From NCBI RefSeq assembly GCF_900166665.1, contig NZ_LT800494.1:1384353-1448352 (forward strand): a stretch of 64,000 bases of DNA, given 5' to 3'. The stretch's first letter is position 1. The number at the start of each line of letters is the position of its first letter. Of the stretch, positions 44,581 through 53,885 are shown piece after piece. The translations under genes and the position numbers were made by a program. The stretch comes from Cytobacillus gottheilii. Its GTDB lineage: Bacteria; Bacillota; Bacilli; Bacillales; Cytobacillaceae. Below the pieces are notes generated by a model. The model made no database searches. It was not told the origin of the DNA and saw only the letters and a list, made by a program, of their open reading frames with translations.

Positions 44581-45630
44581 ATGAAATATGGTTTTTGGCT
44601 GCCGATATTTGGAGGCTGGCTGCGCAATGTAGAGGACGAACACATGCCGGCAACTTTTGATTATGCTAAAAATGTGATTCAGAGTGCTGAACAATGGGGA
44701 TATTCCACAACATTAATCGCGGAATTATATTTAAATGATATAAAAGGACCGGAGCATGATTCGCTTGAAGCCTGGTCTACCGCAGCTGCACTTGCTGCTG
44801 TTACTGAAAAAATCGAAATAATGACGGCGATCCGTCCTGGTTTTCATAATCCTGCTGTGGCAGCAAAAATGGCAGCTAATATTGATCAGATCAGCAACGG
44901 GCGTTTTACGCTAAATGTGGTATCTGCCTGGTGGGCTGAAGAAGCTCGTCAATATGCTGGGATTTTTACCGAGCATGATGAACGCTATGCACGTACCGAA
45001 GAGTTTATTGATGTGTTAAAAGGGTTATGGACGGAAGAAACCTTCCAATATTCTGGCCAATTTTACGATTTGAAAAATACAAAGCTTGCGCCAAAGCCTG
45101 TACAAAGACCTAACCCGATCCTTTATGCAGGCGGCGAAAGTGAAAAAGGCAAGCAAACCATTGCAGAAAAATGTGATGCATATGTGATGCATGGAGGAAC
45201 GGTTGAAGAAATACAGCAAAAAATTGCTGATATGAAGGCAAGGCGTGCCCAAACTGGCAATGAGCCATTTAGTTCATTCGGAATGGCTGCCTATGTGATT
45301 TGCCGTGATACAGAAGAAGAGGCTTTTGCTGAACTTGAAAAGATCACAACCGTGAAGGATTCCAGTGCATATGCCGGCTTTAAAGATTTCACGACGAAAT
45401 CACAATTAGAACAGCAGATTCAGCTTCAGGATTACTCTGTTTCCAACCGTGGCTTGCGCCCAAACTTAGTAGGAACACCTGAGCAAATTTCGGACCGAAT
45501 TCTGCAATATGAAGAAAATGGTTTAGACTTGCTGCTGCTGCAATTTTCACCTCAATTAGAAGAGATGGAACGATTTGCAAAACAAGTTATGCCATTAGTT
45601 GAGCAAAAACGCAGTTTAATAAAAAACTAG
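44581..45630 (+). CDS. LLM-class flavin-dependent monooxygenase (SfnG/SsuD-like)
   Basis: A 349-residue bacterial-luciferase-like monooxygenase. FMN-barrel features such as EIMTAIRPGFHNPAVAAKM, GRFTLNVVSAWW and YAGGESEKGKQ match the dimethylsulfone/alkanesulfonate monooxygenase group, which releases sulfite from organosulfur compounds using reduced flavin. GAGGGGCGAAGAG precedes the ATG. The S-box upstream supports a role in sulfur acquisition when methionine or SAM is short. No flavin reductase or ABC transporter is next to it, unlike classic ssu operons. A 15-base gap leads to an ATP-grasp gene. Confidence 0.9.
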   Translation: MKYGFWLPIFGGWLRNVEDEHMPATFDYAKNVIQSAEQWGYSTTLIAELYLNDIKGPEHDSLEAWSTAAALAAVTEKIEIMTAIRPGFHNPAVAAKMAANIDQISNGRFTLNVVSAWWAEEARQYAGIFTEHDERYARTEEFIDVLKGLWTEETFQYSGQFYDLKNTKLAPKPVQRPNPILYAGGESEKGKQTIAEKCDAYVMHGGTVEEIQQKIADMKARRAQTGNEPFSSFGMAAYVICRDTEEEAFAELEKITTVKDSSAYAGFKDFTTKSQLEQQIQLQDYSVSNRGLRPNLVGTPEQISDRILQYEENGLDLLLLQFSPQLEEMERFAKQVMPLVEQKRSLIKN

Positions 45631-45645
45631 AAAGGGGTCCCGAAC

Positions 45646-46602
45646 ATGACCAAAGTATATGTAATCCATGAAAATAGTGAGTGGACCGTCCACTTAACCA
45701 ATAGACTAGAGGAGCTTGGTGTTCCTTATGAAGAATGGCATTTAGACGAAGGAACACTGGATTTATCTTCAGAACCCCCGGAAGGAATTTTCTACAGCAG
45801 AATGAGTGCTTCATCACATACTCGTGACCACCGTTTTGCCGCTGAGTTTTCCGGACAGGTATTAGCTTGGCTGGAAGCACATGGTCGTACAGTGCTAAAT
45901 GGAACAAGCGCGCTGAAGCTTGAAGTGAGCAAGGTACTGCAATACTTGGAGCTGGAAAAGTCTGGTGTGAAAACACCAAAAACAATTGCAGCAGTTGGAA
46001 AACAGCAGATTTTAAAAGCAGCTGAAGCTTTCGCAGGACAGCCGTTTATCACGAAGCATAACCGTGCCGGCAAAGGGTTGGGTGTGCAATTATTCCAAAG
46101 TATTGACGCACTGAAGGCATATGTCGAGGGACCGGCATTCGAAGAGCCTGTTGATGGCATCACCCTTATTCAGCAATACATTCAATCACCGGAAAGCTAC
46201 ATCACCCGCTGTGAATTTGTCGGAGGCGAATTTGTGTATGCCGTTCGGGTGGATACATCTGAAGGCTTTGAACTCTGCCCGGCTGATGCCTGCCAGATTG
46301 GGGACTTATTCTGCCCGGTAGGAGAAGAGGTGGAAGAAAAGCCTAAATTCCAGATTATTGAAGGCTTTGACGATCGTATTATAGAAAAGTATAAAGACGT
46401 TTTGGCGCGAAATGATATTGGAGTGGCTGGAATTGAATTTATCAAAAACGCTGACGGCGACATTTACACGTATGATATCAATACAAACACCAACTATAAT
46501 TCAGATGCTGAAGCAAAAGCAGGGAAATATGGAATGCTGGAATTGGCATCGTTATTGAAGAAGACACTGGAAGAACACTATTCAGTATCAGTAAATGTAT
46601 AA
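45646..46602 (+). CDS. ATP-grasp ligase in the S-box operon
   Basis: A 318-residue ATP-grasp protein of the RimK/glutathione-synthetase-like fold. An N-terminal pre-ATP-grasp domain (residues 1-95) is followed by the nucleotide-binding segment QPFITKHNRAGKGLGVQLF near residue 130. The Mg2+-binding end is GVAGIEFIKNADGDIYTYD with the N-x-N pair in INTNTNY near residue 285. Such enzymes join a carboxylate to an amine or thiol. AAAGGGG precedes the ATG. Its pairing with a monooxygenase under S-box control suggests an unassigned step in organosulfur metabolism. Confidence 0.87.
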   Translation: MTKVYVIHENSEWTVHLTNRLEELGVPYEEWHLDEGTLDLSSEPPEGIFYSRMSASSHTRDHRFAAEFSGQVLAWLEAHGRTVLNGTSALKLEVSKVLQYLELEKSGVKTPKTIAAVGKQQILKAAEAFAGQPFITKHNRAGKGLGVQLFQSIDALKAYVEGPAFEEPVDGITLIQQYIQSPESYITRCEFVGGEFVYAVRVDTSEGFELCPADACQIGDLFCPVGEEVEEKPKFQIIEGFDDRIIEKYKDVLARNDIGVAGIEFIKNADGDIYTYDINTNTNYNSDAEAKAGKYGMLELASLLKKTLEEHYSVSVNV

Positions 46603-46644
46603 GTTGTAAGAGACTGGTGCATAAGGATTTATTATGACTAAGAT

Positions 46645-46688
46645 CCGAATGGTTAGGAGGTAAATCTATCTAATCATTTGGTTTTTTT
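46645..46688 (+). terminator. terminator of the S-box operon
   Basis: CCGAATGGTTAG and CTAATCATTTGG arms are followed by seven T. Confidence 0.85.
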
Positions 46689-46699
46689 GCAAAGAAAGA

Positions 46700-46731
46700 A
46701 AAAAGCACAACTAGCTTCATGTGCTAGTTGT
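46700..46731 (-). terminator. terminator of the minus-strand M3 peptidase gene
   Basis: Read on the minus strand, ACAACTAGC and GCTAGTTGT form a 9-bp stem followed by GCTTTTTTC. Confidence 0.82.
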
Positions 46732-46766
46732 ACCAGTTTCCTGCGTGTATCTGCGAAGAGCTTCTG

Positions 46767-48464
46767 TTAGTTAATATCCTGAATCACTTTCTCCAGGAAC
46801 TCACCCATTCTTTTAACAGCTGGTTCAGTAAAATCAAATTGAACTCCTGTTTCTTCATAAATAGCTGCAATCGATTGGTTATAGTCAGCACCAGCACCTT
46901 TTTTATAATCCTCAATTGCCTTTGCCGGGTCTTTCTGATAATTCTCCAGTAATTGCAGTGCGCCAAGCATTGAAATGGAGTATTCAATATTATAGAAAGG
47001 AACCTGGAAATAATGCAGGGTGCCAGCCCAGCTCATTCCAACTTCTTCTTCAAAGCCAGTTGTATCGACAGGGCTTAAACCGTACCGTTTAGAGATTTCG
47101 AAGTATTTCTCATCACGCTCTTTTGCAGTATGGTTTGGATTTGTATACATCCAATGCTGGAAGAGGTCCCCTGATAATGGGCCGAATAACATCGTAAATG
47201 CCCGTCTCAGCTCTTCACGCTGCGCGCTCTTAAAATCTTCTTCTTCCGGATAAAAGCGATCAAGCTTATCCAATAAGAGTAATTCCATTCCATGCGAATA
47301 TAATTCAGCGACTTCCATGCGAAGCTGATAGTCTTCAGTAGGACCATGCTCAGAAAACTCAAGGTATCCATTGACCGCATGTCCCATTTCATGGATTAGG
47401 GCAATTAGTGAGAAAAAGGAAGGACTGAAGTTTGCAAAAACAAAGGTTTCTCCTGAAACAGGCAGGGAAGTACAGAAACCGCCCGGGCTCTTACCTTTTC
47501 GGTCTCCAAGATCTAGTAAACCATTTTCTCTCATATAATCGAAACGCTCAGCAAAATAGGCATCTGTCTTGCCTAACATCTCAGAAACGCCATCCATCAG
47601 ATCAGCCACATCCATGTATGGTGCGTTTTTCATCAACTTAGCATTGTTATCCCAAGGTCGATATGTATCGACACCAAGCTTGGACTTGAACACCTCTGCC
47701 AGACGGTTCCAGGCGGGAATGATGTGCTTTTCAACATTTTCATGAAAGTCATAGCAATCCTGCACACTATACTCACGATTTTTAGCGACAAACATATAAT
47801 CGCGATAATTCTCAAAGCCTGCATTTAAAGCGATCTGATGACGCAGCTGAACAAGTTCATCCATAATGGAATCCATATCTGGCTTGATTTGACGATAAGC
47901 TCCCATCATTTTGTGATAGGCTTTTTCTCGTACTGCTCTATCAAGATGATCAAGCTGTGATTGAATAAATGGAAATGGTTTTTCTTCACCCTCCCATTCA
48001 ACGGTTAATCCTCCCATAATTTCACTATACTTTGTGTTGAGCTCTTGCTCTTTTACCATTAACGGAATATTTTCTTCCCTGAATAATTTCACTTTGGACT
48101 CCCGAGCTCTTCTCATTAAACCATATTGTTCTTCATTTAATTGACTAAAATAAGGAGAATCACACAGTTTCTCATTTAGTTTTGCTTCATATTTCATGAT
48201 CAGCGGCAGAATCACTTGCTGGTCATGAAGATAAGTCGCCTTAATTTCCTCATCTTCTGTATTTCGGTTAAAATCAACTAAATGTCCTGTCATCGCTTCG
48301 TCAATTTTATGTATAAAAGTCTTTTCTTCCATCAGCCATTTTTCCAGATCAGAAACAGATTCAATCGGAACTTCAAGTAAGCTCTGAAACTGAGATTCTA
48401 CCCCAGCGGCATCCTGTAAATTGATTAATTCTTTGTAATATTTATGACTTAATTCTTGTGCCAT
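46767..48464 (-). CDS. M3 family oligoendopeptidase (not classical PepF)
   Basis: A 565-residue cytosolic zinc metallopeptidase. The HExxH zinc motif is LIHEMGHAVNGYLEF with the downstream Glu in RMEVAELYSHGMELL. The substrate cleft region includes GKSPGGFCTSLP. Length and N terminus fit the M3 subgroup distinct from PepF. It degrades oligopeptides of roughly 5-20 residues. AGAGAGGGAG precedes the ATG. A second, different M3 peptidase lies at 52018. Confidence 0.93.
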   Translation of the reverse strand: MAQELSHKYYKELINLQDAAGVESQFQSLLEVPIESVSDLEKWLMEEKTFIHKIDEAMTGHLVDFNRNTEDEEIKATYLHDQQVILPLIMKYEAKLNEKLCDSPYFSQLNEEQYGLMRRARESKVKLFREENIPLMVKEQELNTKYSEIMGGLTVEWEGEEKPFPFIQSQLDHLDRAVREKAYHKMMGAYRQIKPDMDSIMDELVQLRHQIALNAGFENYRDYMFVAKNREYSVQDCYDFHENVEKHIIPAWNRLAEVFKSKLGVDTYRPWDNNAKLMKNAPYMDVADLMDGVSEMLGKTDAYFAERFDYMRENGLLDLGDRKGKSPGGFCTSLPVSGETFVFANFSPSFFSLIALIHEMGHAVNGYLEFSEHGPTEDYQLRMEVAELYSHGMELLLLDKLDRFYPEEEDFKSAQREELRRAFTMLFGPLSGDLFQHWMYTNPNHTAKERDEKYFEISKRYGLSPVDTTGFEEEVGMSWAGTLHYFQVPFYNIEYSISMLGALQLLENYQKDPAKAIEDYKKGAGADYNQSIAAIYEETGVQFDFTEPAVKRMGEFLEKVIQDIN

Positions 48465-48611
48465 GATTGACTCCCTCTCTTTTTTAATAATTTTCTTAAT
48501 ATTATATTAACGGACTCTTGACTGTAAATCTAGTTTTTTTCTAAAGGATGGAGATGGGTAGTGTTTTGCTGCTTTTTGTTTTTGGCAAACATTGTTGCTA
48601 TGAACTTAATG

Positions 48612-48745
48612 AGTAGAAGTCGATTTCCGCTCCAGGACGTTCGCTTTCCGCAGGGTGGGCCCCTGAGCCTCCTCGCGTCGCTTACGATTCTGCGGGGGCT
48701 CACCTGTCTCACTCCTCCCATAGGAGTTTCGCACCTTCTGCTCCA
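48612..48745. repeat. palindromic intergenic repeat, family A, inverted copy
   Basis: The element contains TTTCCGCTCCAGGACGTTCGC, CCTGAGCCTCCTCGCG and GGGGCTCACCTGTCTC, the reverse complement layout of the copies at 7195 and 9478. It lies upstream of the M3 peptidase start. Confidence 0.78.
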
Positions 48746-48914
48746 ATCAACTAGTTTTTTTAGAACAGAAAACTTTTCAAAAACAACAATCTTTTAGAAA
48801 AAAACTTTGGTAAAAGTCTACTTGTAAGTGTGCAAAACTGTATACTGTCAACATGGAATATATTTGAAATTTTTACATATTCCTTTTAAAATAATAGAAA
48901 AGGAGTTGTTCTTC

Positions 48915-49004
48915 ATGGAAATCGTTGTAGGTCTGCTTAGATTTATAGGAGAGATTTGTGCTGCGATCGCGACGGCAGCATGGAGTCGTTATCAAGAGAA
49001 ATAA
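48915..49004 (+). CDS. 29-residue amphipathic peptide
   Basis: The frame MEIVVGLLRFIGEICAAIAT plus AAWSRYQEK has AAGGAG about 9 bases upstream. It forms one hydrophobic/amphipathic helix with a single Cys and a charged end. A terminator follows at 49166. It might be a membrane-active peptide or a small regulatory membrane protein. No family recognised. Confidence 0.55.
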   Translation: MEIVVGLLRFIGEICAAIATAAWSRYQEK

Positions 49005-49165
49005 TCCTTCTTAAACCTATAATTCAGTGGTTTAAATGATTATCTTACTCCTGGTGAATTTCGAGCGATCAAAGGCTGTCTGTATGCTCCATTTGAAGTG
49101 GAGTAATTAGAAGGATATCAAAAGGTAATGGTTTATTTTCACCGATATGCTTTTTCAATAGGTTG

Positions 49166-49197
49166 AGGCTGAGACTGTTAAAAGTCCAGCCTTTTTA
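49166..49197 (+). terminator. terminator downstream of the 29-residue peptide gene
   Basis: AGGCTG and CAGCCT arms with internal GACT/AGTC pairing are followed by TTTTTAT. Confidence 0.75.
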
Positions 49198-49200
49198 TGG

Positions 49201-49659
49201 TTAGTCTGAGAGACTTAAAATTACCAAAATGAGACCAGTAAATAAAAGAGGGGAGGAGATAGTTATTGATTTCCAAAGCCATGAAACCTTGTCACGAATA
49301 ATGTTAACCAGGAAAAGGCCACTCAGTGCAACTAGATAACGAATATAATAGAATATTTCGCCCTGATTGCCTAAAGGGTTTCGATCGAGAAAAAAGTTAA
49401 ATGCAATAAAAAGGAACACGATGTTCCAACTCATCTGCCATTTTGGAAAGTAATGTTTAATGGTTAAGAACAATACACCATTCGTGAAAATGAAATAAAA
49501 ATACAACTGGAGATTATAGAGCATACCAAAAAATGTTCCTTCAACAACCATTTCTCCTAGAGAAAAGAGAGGAATGAACAAAAATAAATGACCGAGTAAA
49601 TGATTTATGACAAATACAATGCCTGCTCCAAGCAAACTCTTTTCAATTAGCTCTCTCAA
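49201..49659 (-). CDS. integral membrane protein, unknown
   Basis: A 152-residue protein with four or five hydrophobic helices (for example GAGIVFVINHLLGHLFLF and SSPLLFTGLILVILSLS). Basic residues lie between helices 3 and 4. TAGGAGGACC lies before the ATG on the minus strand. No family or motif is recognised. Confidence 0.7.
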   Translation of the reverse strand: MRELIEKSLLGAGIVFVINHLLGHLFLFIPLFSLGEMVVEGTFFGMLYNLQLYFYFIFTNGVLFLTIKHYFPKWQMSWNIVFLFIAFNFFLDRNPLGNQGEIFYYIRYLVALSGLFLVNIIRDKVSWLWKSITISSPLLFTGLILVILSLSD

Positions 49660-49933
49660 CTGGTCCTCCTAGAATTTGCGTTTTTACTATATTATTACAT
49701 TTGTTTTACTTAAAATGGAATCTTTTTTTCCTTATTTGCAGCAATCTGAACCTAAGTAATTATGAGAATAATTTTAAGTGCTTTTTCACTTAAATACCTC
49801 GTCCTTTACTGTAACCCATTATCTGATGATGAAAATCACCATTTAATGTTTTTTTTATAAAAAGGCTTGTTCTATGCTCAAGGGTACAAGCAGTTAAGAG
49901 AATAGAAGAATAGGATACATGGAGGTGATGTAT

Positions 49934-50689
49934 ATGGTAAAGATTTTCATAGATCCTGGTCATGGGGGCAGTGACCCAGGAGCAGTTGGAAACGGATTGC
50001 AGGAAAAAAATATAACCTTGCAGATTGCAACTCGTATTCGTGATATTCTTGGCAGCGAATATGAAAATGTGGAGCTGAGGATGAGCAGAACGGGTGATAG
50101 TGCTGTTTCATTAAGTAATCGAACCAATGCCGCTAATGCTTGGGGAGCCGATTTTTTGCTGTCCATTCATATTAATGCAGGCGGCGGGACAGGCTATGAG
50201 GATTATGTGTATCCGAATGTTGGTGCGCCAACAACCACTTATCAGAATATAATTCATGAAGAAGTGACAAAGTCTGTGGATTTTGCCAATCGCGGCAAGA
50301 AGCAGGCGAACTTTCATATGCTTCGCGAGTCAGCGATGCCGGCATTACTGACTGAAAATGGGTTTATTGACAATAGCAGTGATGCGGCAAAACTGACACA
50401 GCCATCTTTTATAGAAAGCATTGCTAGAGGGCATGTCAATGGTCTGGCAAGAGCATTTGGGTTAAAAAAAAAGCAAATAACACTATATAGGATTCAAATT
50501 GGTGCATTCAGTGACAAAGAGAATGCTGACAGCCTAGCAGCACAGGCGAAAATTGCAGGCTTTGAAGCATTTGTACTTGCTGAAAACGGATTATATAAAG
50601 TACGGGCAGGTGCCTTCTCTAATAGAAGCAATGCAGAGCAGCAGGTGCAGAGATTAACAGCAGCAGGGTTTGAGGCGTTTATTTTATAA
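49934..50689 (+). CDS. N-acetylmuramoyl-L-alanine amidase, CwlC/CwlH type
   Basis: The enzyme cleaves the amide between MurNAc and L-Ala of peptidoglycan. The 251-residue protein has an Amidase_3 catalytic domain (residues 1-175) with IDPGHGG, SIHINAGGG and LTENGFIDN supplying the zinc ligands and catalytic Glu. Two SPOR repeats follow (YRIQIGAFSDKENADSL and YKVRAGAFSNRSNAEQQ). There is no signal peptide, typical of mother-cell lysis amidases. Its position between sigK and sda/yqeG parallels B. subtilis cwlH. The ATG at 49934 follows GGAGGTGATG. Confidence 0.93.
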   Translation: MVKIFIDPGHGGSDPGAVGNGLQEKNITLQIATRIRDILGSEYENVELRMSRTGDSAVSLSNRTNAANAWGADFLLSIHINAGGGTGYEDYVYPNVGAPTTTYQNIIHEEVTKSVDFANRGKKQANFHMLRESAMPALLTENGFIDNSSDAAKLTQPSFIESIARGHVNGLARAFGLKKKQITLYRIQIGAFSDKENADSLAAQAKIAGFEAFVLAENGLYKVRAGAFSNRSNAEQQVQRLTAAGFEAFIL

Positions 50690-50703
50690 ATACTCTAATC
50701 ATA

Positions 50704-50744
50704 TAAAAAAGAGTAAAAGCATCATGTGCTTTTACTCTTTTTTA
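50704..50744. terminator. bidirectional terminator after the amidase gene
   Basis: AAAAAAGAGTAAAAGCA and TGCTTTTACTCTTTTTT arms are almost perfectly complementary. Confidence 0.92.
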
Positions 50745-50806
50745 ATGACCGTACGTTTGAAATCCTTGCCGCCGACAACTGGCAATCTAATGGTGTGTCT
50801 AAGTGG

Positions 50807-51796
50807 TTAAATACTTCCTTTATCCAAAATATGCACCCAAGATTCGCCGCCGTCAGTTGTTTGATAAAGATCGCGCATATAGGTTGTAAATGCGAGAGTA
50901 CTCTTGTCTGTTTGACTTCCAGCTATATAGGTAATTGGATTATCATAAGCAAGGGATGGAATCTCCATTTTTATGCTTTCCATTGTCGCTAGATTGATGG
51001 AGTTGAATTGTACTTTTTCATTTTCCACAGAAGAGTAATATAAATGACTTTCTGTAAATGTAATGGCAGTTACCATAACCTCTTCTGTAATAAGCTTCAT
51101 ATTATTACCCTTATCCTCGGACAGATAAATTCCGCTTCTAGTGGCCATGGCCATCACATTTGGATCAGTTGGATGGGCAGCAATCATGCCTAATGTATCG
51201 GCGCCGAATCCATTTAATGGTACGGGTTCAAAGGCGTCAGGCTGTTCTGTTGAACGGAAAAGTCCTGGGTCCATCTCTGTTAAAGCATCACCGTTAATTC
51301 CGTAAATCATCTGAGTTTGATAGCCAGCGGTCAGAAATGGAAATTGGCCTTTTCCTTCAAAGGCAATATGCTCAATTGTCTCACCTTTGTCAATACTTTT
51401 AGCGATACCCATCTTAGACTCACCTTGCTGACCACTTGTAATAAATCCGTCTTCAACCGCGCTAAAGCCATAATAATCATGCTTTTTAGTGCTAGTTTCA
51501 AACCATTGTTCATCCTTATGTATGAGCAAACCTTTGTCAGTAGCCAGATATAGACCGTCATCATTTCCTGGATAACCAATTCCCTGAAGCTGGGCGATCT
51601 CCATGCTGGATGCATCTGAGATTTCAAAAGGAATATCTTCCTCTGCAGGCACCTCTGTCTCTTCAGCAGGCTGTTCGGTGTCATCATTTGATGAAGATTC
51701 CTGTTCTGTTTCATTCTCCGTATTTGTGCATGCTGCTAAAAAAAATGAAAGCAGCAATAATGGTATTAAAAAACGTTTCCAATTCATTTGTTTCAC
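50807..51796 (-). CDS. lipoprotein with sialidase/BNR-like propeller
   Basis: A 329-residue secreted lipoprotein. The signal peptide ends in the lipobox LSFFLAAC (Cys about residue 23), followed by a Glu/Thr-rich linker. The rest shows repeats of the BNR/YVTN kind, such as LYLATDKGLLIHKDEQW, GIAKSIDKGETIEHI and LYQTTDGGESWVHIL, indicating a beta-propeller. No catalytic residues can be assigned, so it may bind rather than cleave glycans. It is a single gene. Confidence 0.82.
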   Translation of the reverse strand: MKQMNWKRFLIPLLLLSFFLAACTNTENETEQESSSNDDTEQPAEETEVPAEEDIPFEISDASSMEIAQLQGIGYPGNDDGLYLATDKGLLIHKDEQWFETSTKKHDYYGFSAVEDGFITSGQQGESKMGIAKSIDKGETIEHIAFEGKGQFPFLTAGYQTQMIYGINGDALTEMDPGLFRSTEQPDAFEPVPLNGFGADTLGMIAAHPTDPNVMAMATRSGIYLSEDKGNNMKLITEEVMVTAITFTESHLYYSSVENEKVQFNSINLATMESIKMEIPSLAYDNPITYIAGSQTDKSTLAFTTYMRDLYQTTDGGESWVHILDKGSI

Positions 51797-52017
51797 TCCA
51801 ACTTTATTTTGCTTTATTCAATTGTTAGCATACCGATAACCATGTTAAGAAGCAAACATGGCGCATTTCATTCTGTATATTTAAAAAAATAAGCCCTGAT
51901 AATAGAAATTTCGGAAAAATTAATTTATAATAAAGAAAGTATTTCAGCTGCCGAAGTAATACCTAGTTCTCTTTTAAGATCGCAGGCAAGTATACATAAA
52001 TGCAGGAGGGTTTAATC

Positions 52018-53817
52018 ATGACAACCAAAACATATTCAGAGGTATGGGACTTAGATGTCTTTTTTAAAGGCGGAAGTGAGTCTGAGGAATTCACATCACA
52101 TCTTAGCGAAACCGAAAAACATATTGAGCAATTTAAACAATCTGTGCAAAGCTGGGAACCTTCAAACCATGCAAGTGAAAGCAGTCAGCTGATCCAGCTT
52201 TTGGAGAAATTTGAAGCAACATCGAAGAAAATTAGACAGGCTGGAGCGTTTGTCAGCTGTTTAGAAGCTCAAAATACAGAAGACAAGGCAGCAAACAAAC
52301 ATCGTGCAACAGTGACACGTCTAAGTGCAGCATTTCAATCCGTACTTACCGGTTTCGATGAAAAATTGACTTCTTTTGACCAAAATGTTTGGGAAGAAAT
52401 TTTAAAAACGGAAGGGTTATCTGAACTTTCCTTCGTTTTGACAGAACGCCGTGAAAAGGCAGAAGAGAAGTTATCTGAGAAGGAAGAATCATTAATCAAT
52501 GCCCTTGGTGTTGATGGTTATCACGGCTGGAGCCAAATGTATGATGTGATTGTTCGTACGGTCAAGGTTCCTTTCACAGAAAACGGCGAGGAGAAATTCC
52601 TGTCTGTTGGGCAGGCATCTAATAAATTTTCAAGCCCGGATCGTGAAGTGAGAAAAGCTGTGTTCAAGAGCTGGGAAGAGGCATGGGGAGAAAAGGCGGA
52701 TTACTTGTCTAAAACATTAAACCACCTGGCTGGCTTCCGCTTAACAGTCTATGAAAAACGCGGCTGGGAGGATCCATTGAAAGAACCATTAGCGATTAAC
52801 CGGATGGAAAAGGCTACACTTGATTCCATGTGGAATGTCATTTCAAGCTATAAAGCTCCATTCGTTAAGTTTCTTGAAAGAAAGGCAAAATTGCTCGGAC
52901 TGGAAAAGTTGAGCTGGTATGATCTTGATGCTCCGCTTGGCGAGACAGAAACGAAGGTTTCTTATCAGGAGGGTGCACAATTTATTCTCGATCACTTTAG
53001 TAAATTTGGGGAGGAAATGACATCCTACTCAAGAACAGCATTCGAAGATAGCTATATCGAAGCAGAAGATCGGGCTGGCAAAAGACCTGGCGGATTCTGC
53101 ACCTTCTTCCCTGAAACTGGTCAGTCTCGTATTTTCATGACGTATTCTGGAACACCTTCAAATATCTCAACACTCGCACATGAGCTGGGACATGGTTTTC
53201 ATTCATACGCGATGAGAGATGTTCATACATTAAATCGCAGTTATGCAATGAATGTGGCTGAAACAGCGTCTACTTTTGCTGAGATGATTGTTAGTGACGC
53301 AGCGGTGAAGAATGCACAGTCAGAGGAAGAAAAGCTCTCACTTTTAGAAGATAAAATCCAGCGTTCTGTTGCACTGCTGATGAATATTCATGCTCGTTTC
53401 TTGTTTGAAACACGTTTCTATGAAGAAAGAAAGAGCGGCATGGTGAGCACAGAAAGAATCAGTGAACTGATGCTTGAAGCACAGAAGGAAGCATATGCAG
53501 GTGCATTGGATGAGTATCATCCAACATTTTGGGCATCTAAGCTTCACTTTTATATCACAGGTGTTCCTTTCTACAACTTCCCATATACATTCGGCTATCT
53601 CTTCTCTCTTGGCATCTATGCGCAAGCGATTGAAGAAGGCGCTGGTTATGAGGAAAAGTATATTGACTTATTGAAGGATTCTGCATCTATGAAAGTAGAA
53701 GACCTGGCACTTAAGCACTTAAACACAGACTTAACGAAGCCTGACTTCTGGGAAAAAGCTGTTCAGCTATGTGTAGATGATGTAGAAGAATTTTTGGCTT
53801 TAACTGAAAAGAAATAA
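52018..53817 (+). CDS. M3 family oligoendopeptidase
   Basis: A 599-residue zinc metallopeptidase with HExxH in LAHELGHGFHSYAM near residue 390 and the third ligand Glu in NVAETASTFAEMIV. The N-terminal ~200 residues are helical (PepF-type). It differs from the 46767-48464 gene in length and sequence and belongs to a different M3 subgroup. The ATG at 52018 follows GCAGGAGGG. An ATG 18 bases upstream overlaps that site. It probably recycles cytosolic peptides. Confidence 0.94.
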   Translation: MTTKTYSEVWDLDVFFKGGSESEEFTSHLSETEKHIEQFKQSVQSWEPSNHASESSQLIQLLEKFEATSKKIRQAGAFVSCLEAQNTEDKAANKHRATVTRLSAAFQSVLTGFDEKLTSFDQNVWEEILKTEGLSELSFVLTERREKAEEKLSEKEESLINALGVDGYHGWSQMYDVIVRTVKVPFTENGEEKFLSVGQASNKFSSPDREVRKAVFKSWEEAWGEKADYLSKTLNHLAGFRLTVYEKRGWEDPLKEPLAINRMEKATLDSMWNVISSYKAPFVKFLERKAKLLGLEKLSWYDLDAPLGETETKVSYQEGAQFILDHFSKFGEEMTSYSRTAFEDSYIEAEDRAGKRPGGFCTFFPETGQSRIFMTYSGTPSNISTLAHELGHGFHSYAMRDVHTLNRSYAMNVAETASTFAEMIVSDAAVKNAQSEEEKLSLLEDKIQRSVALLMNIHARFLFETRFYEERKSGMVSTERISELMLEAQKEAYAGALDEYHPTFWASKLHFYITGVPFYNFPYTFGYLFSLGIYAQAIEEGAGYEEKYIDLLKDSASMKVEDLALKHLNTDLTKPDFWEKAVQLCVDDVEEFLALTEKK

Positions 53818-53825
53818 CATCAGCT

Positions 53826-53853
53826 AAAAAACCGCTCTATTAGGGCGGTTTTT
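53826..53853. terminator. bidirectional terminator between the M3 peptidase gene and pssA
   Basis: AAAAACCGC and GCGGTTTTT arms around TCTATTAGG. Confidence 0.88.
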
Positions 53854-53885
53854 GTTATTTCCCTCAGCTTTTGGGTAAAAGAAAG

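Noticed and set aside
45587-46463. Long frames on the minus strand inside the ATP-grasp gene
   Set aside because: They mirror the codon bias of the sense gene, have no ribosome binding site, and lie opposite a clear family protein.
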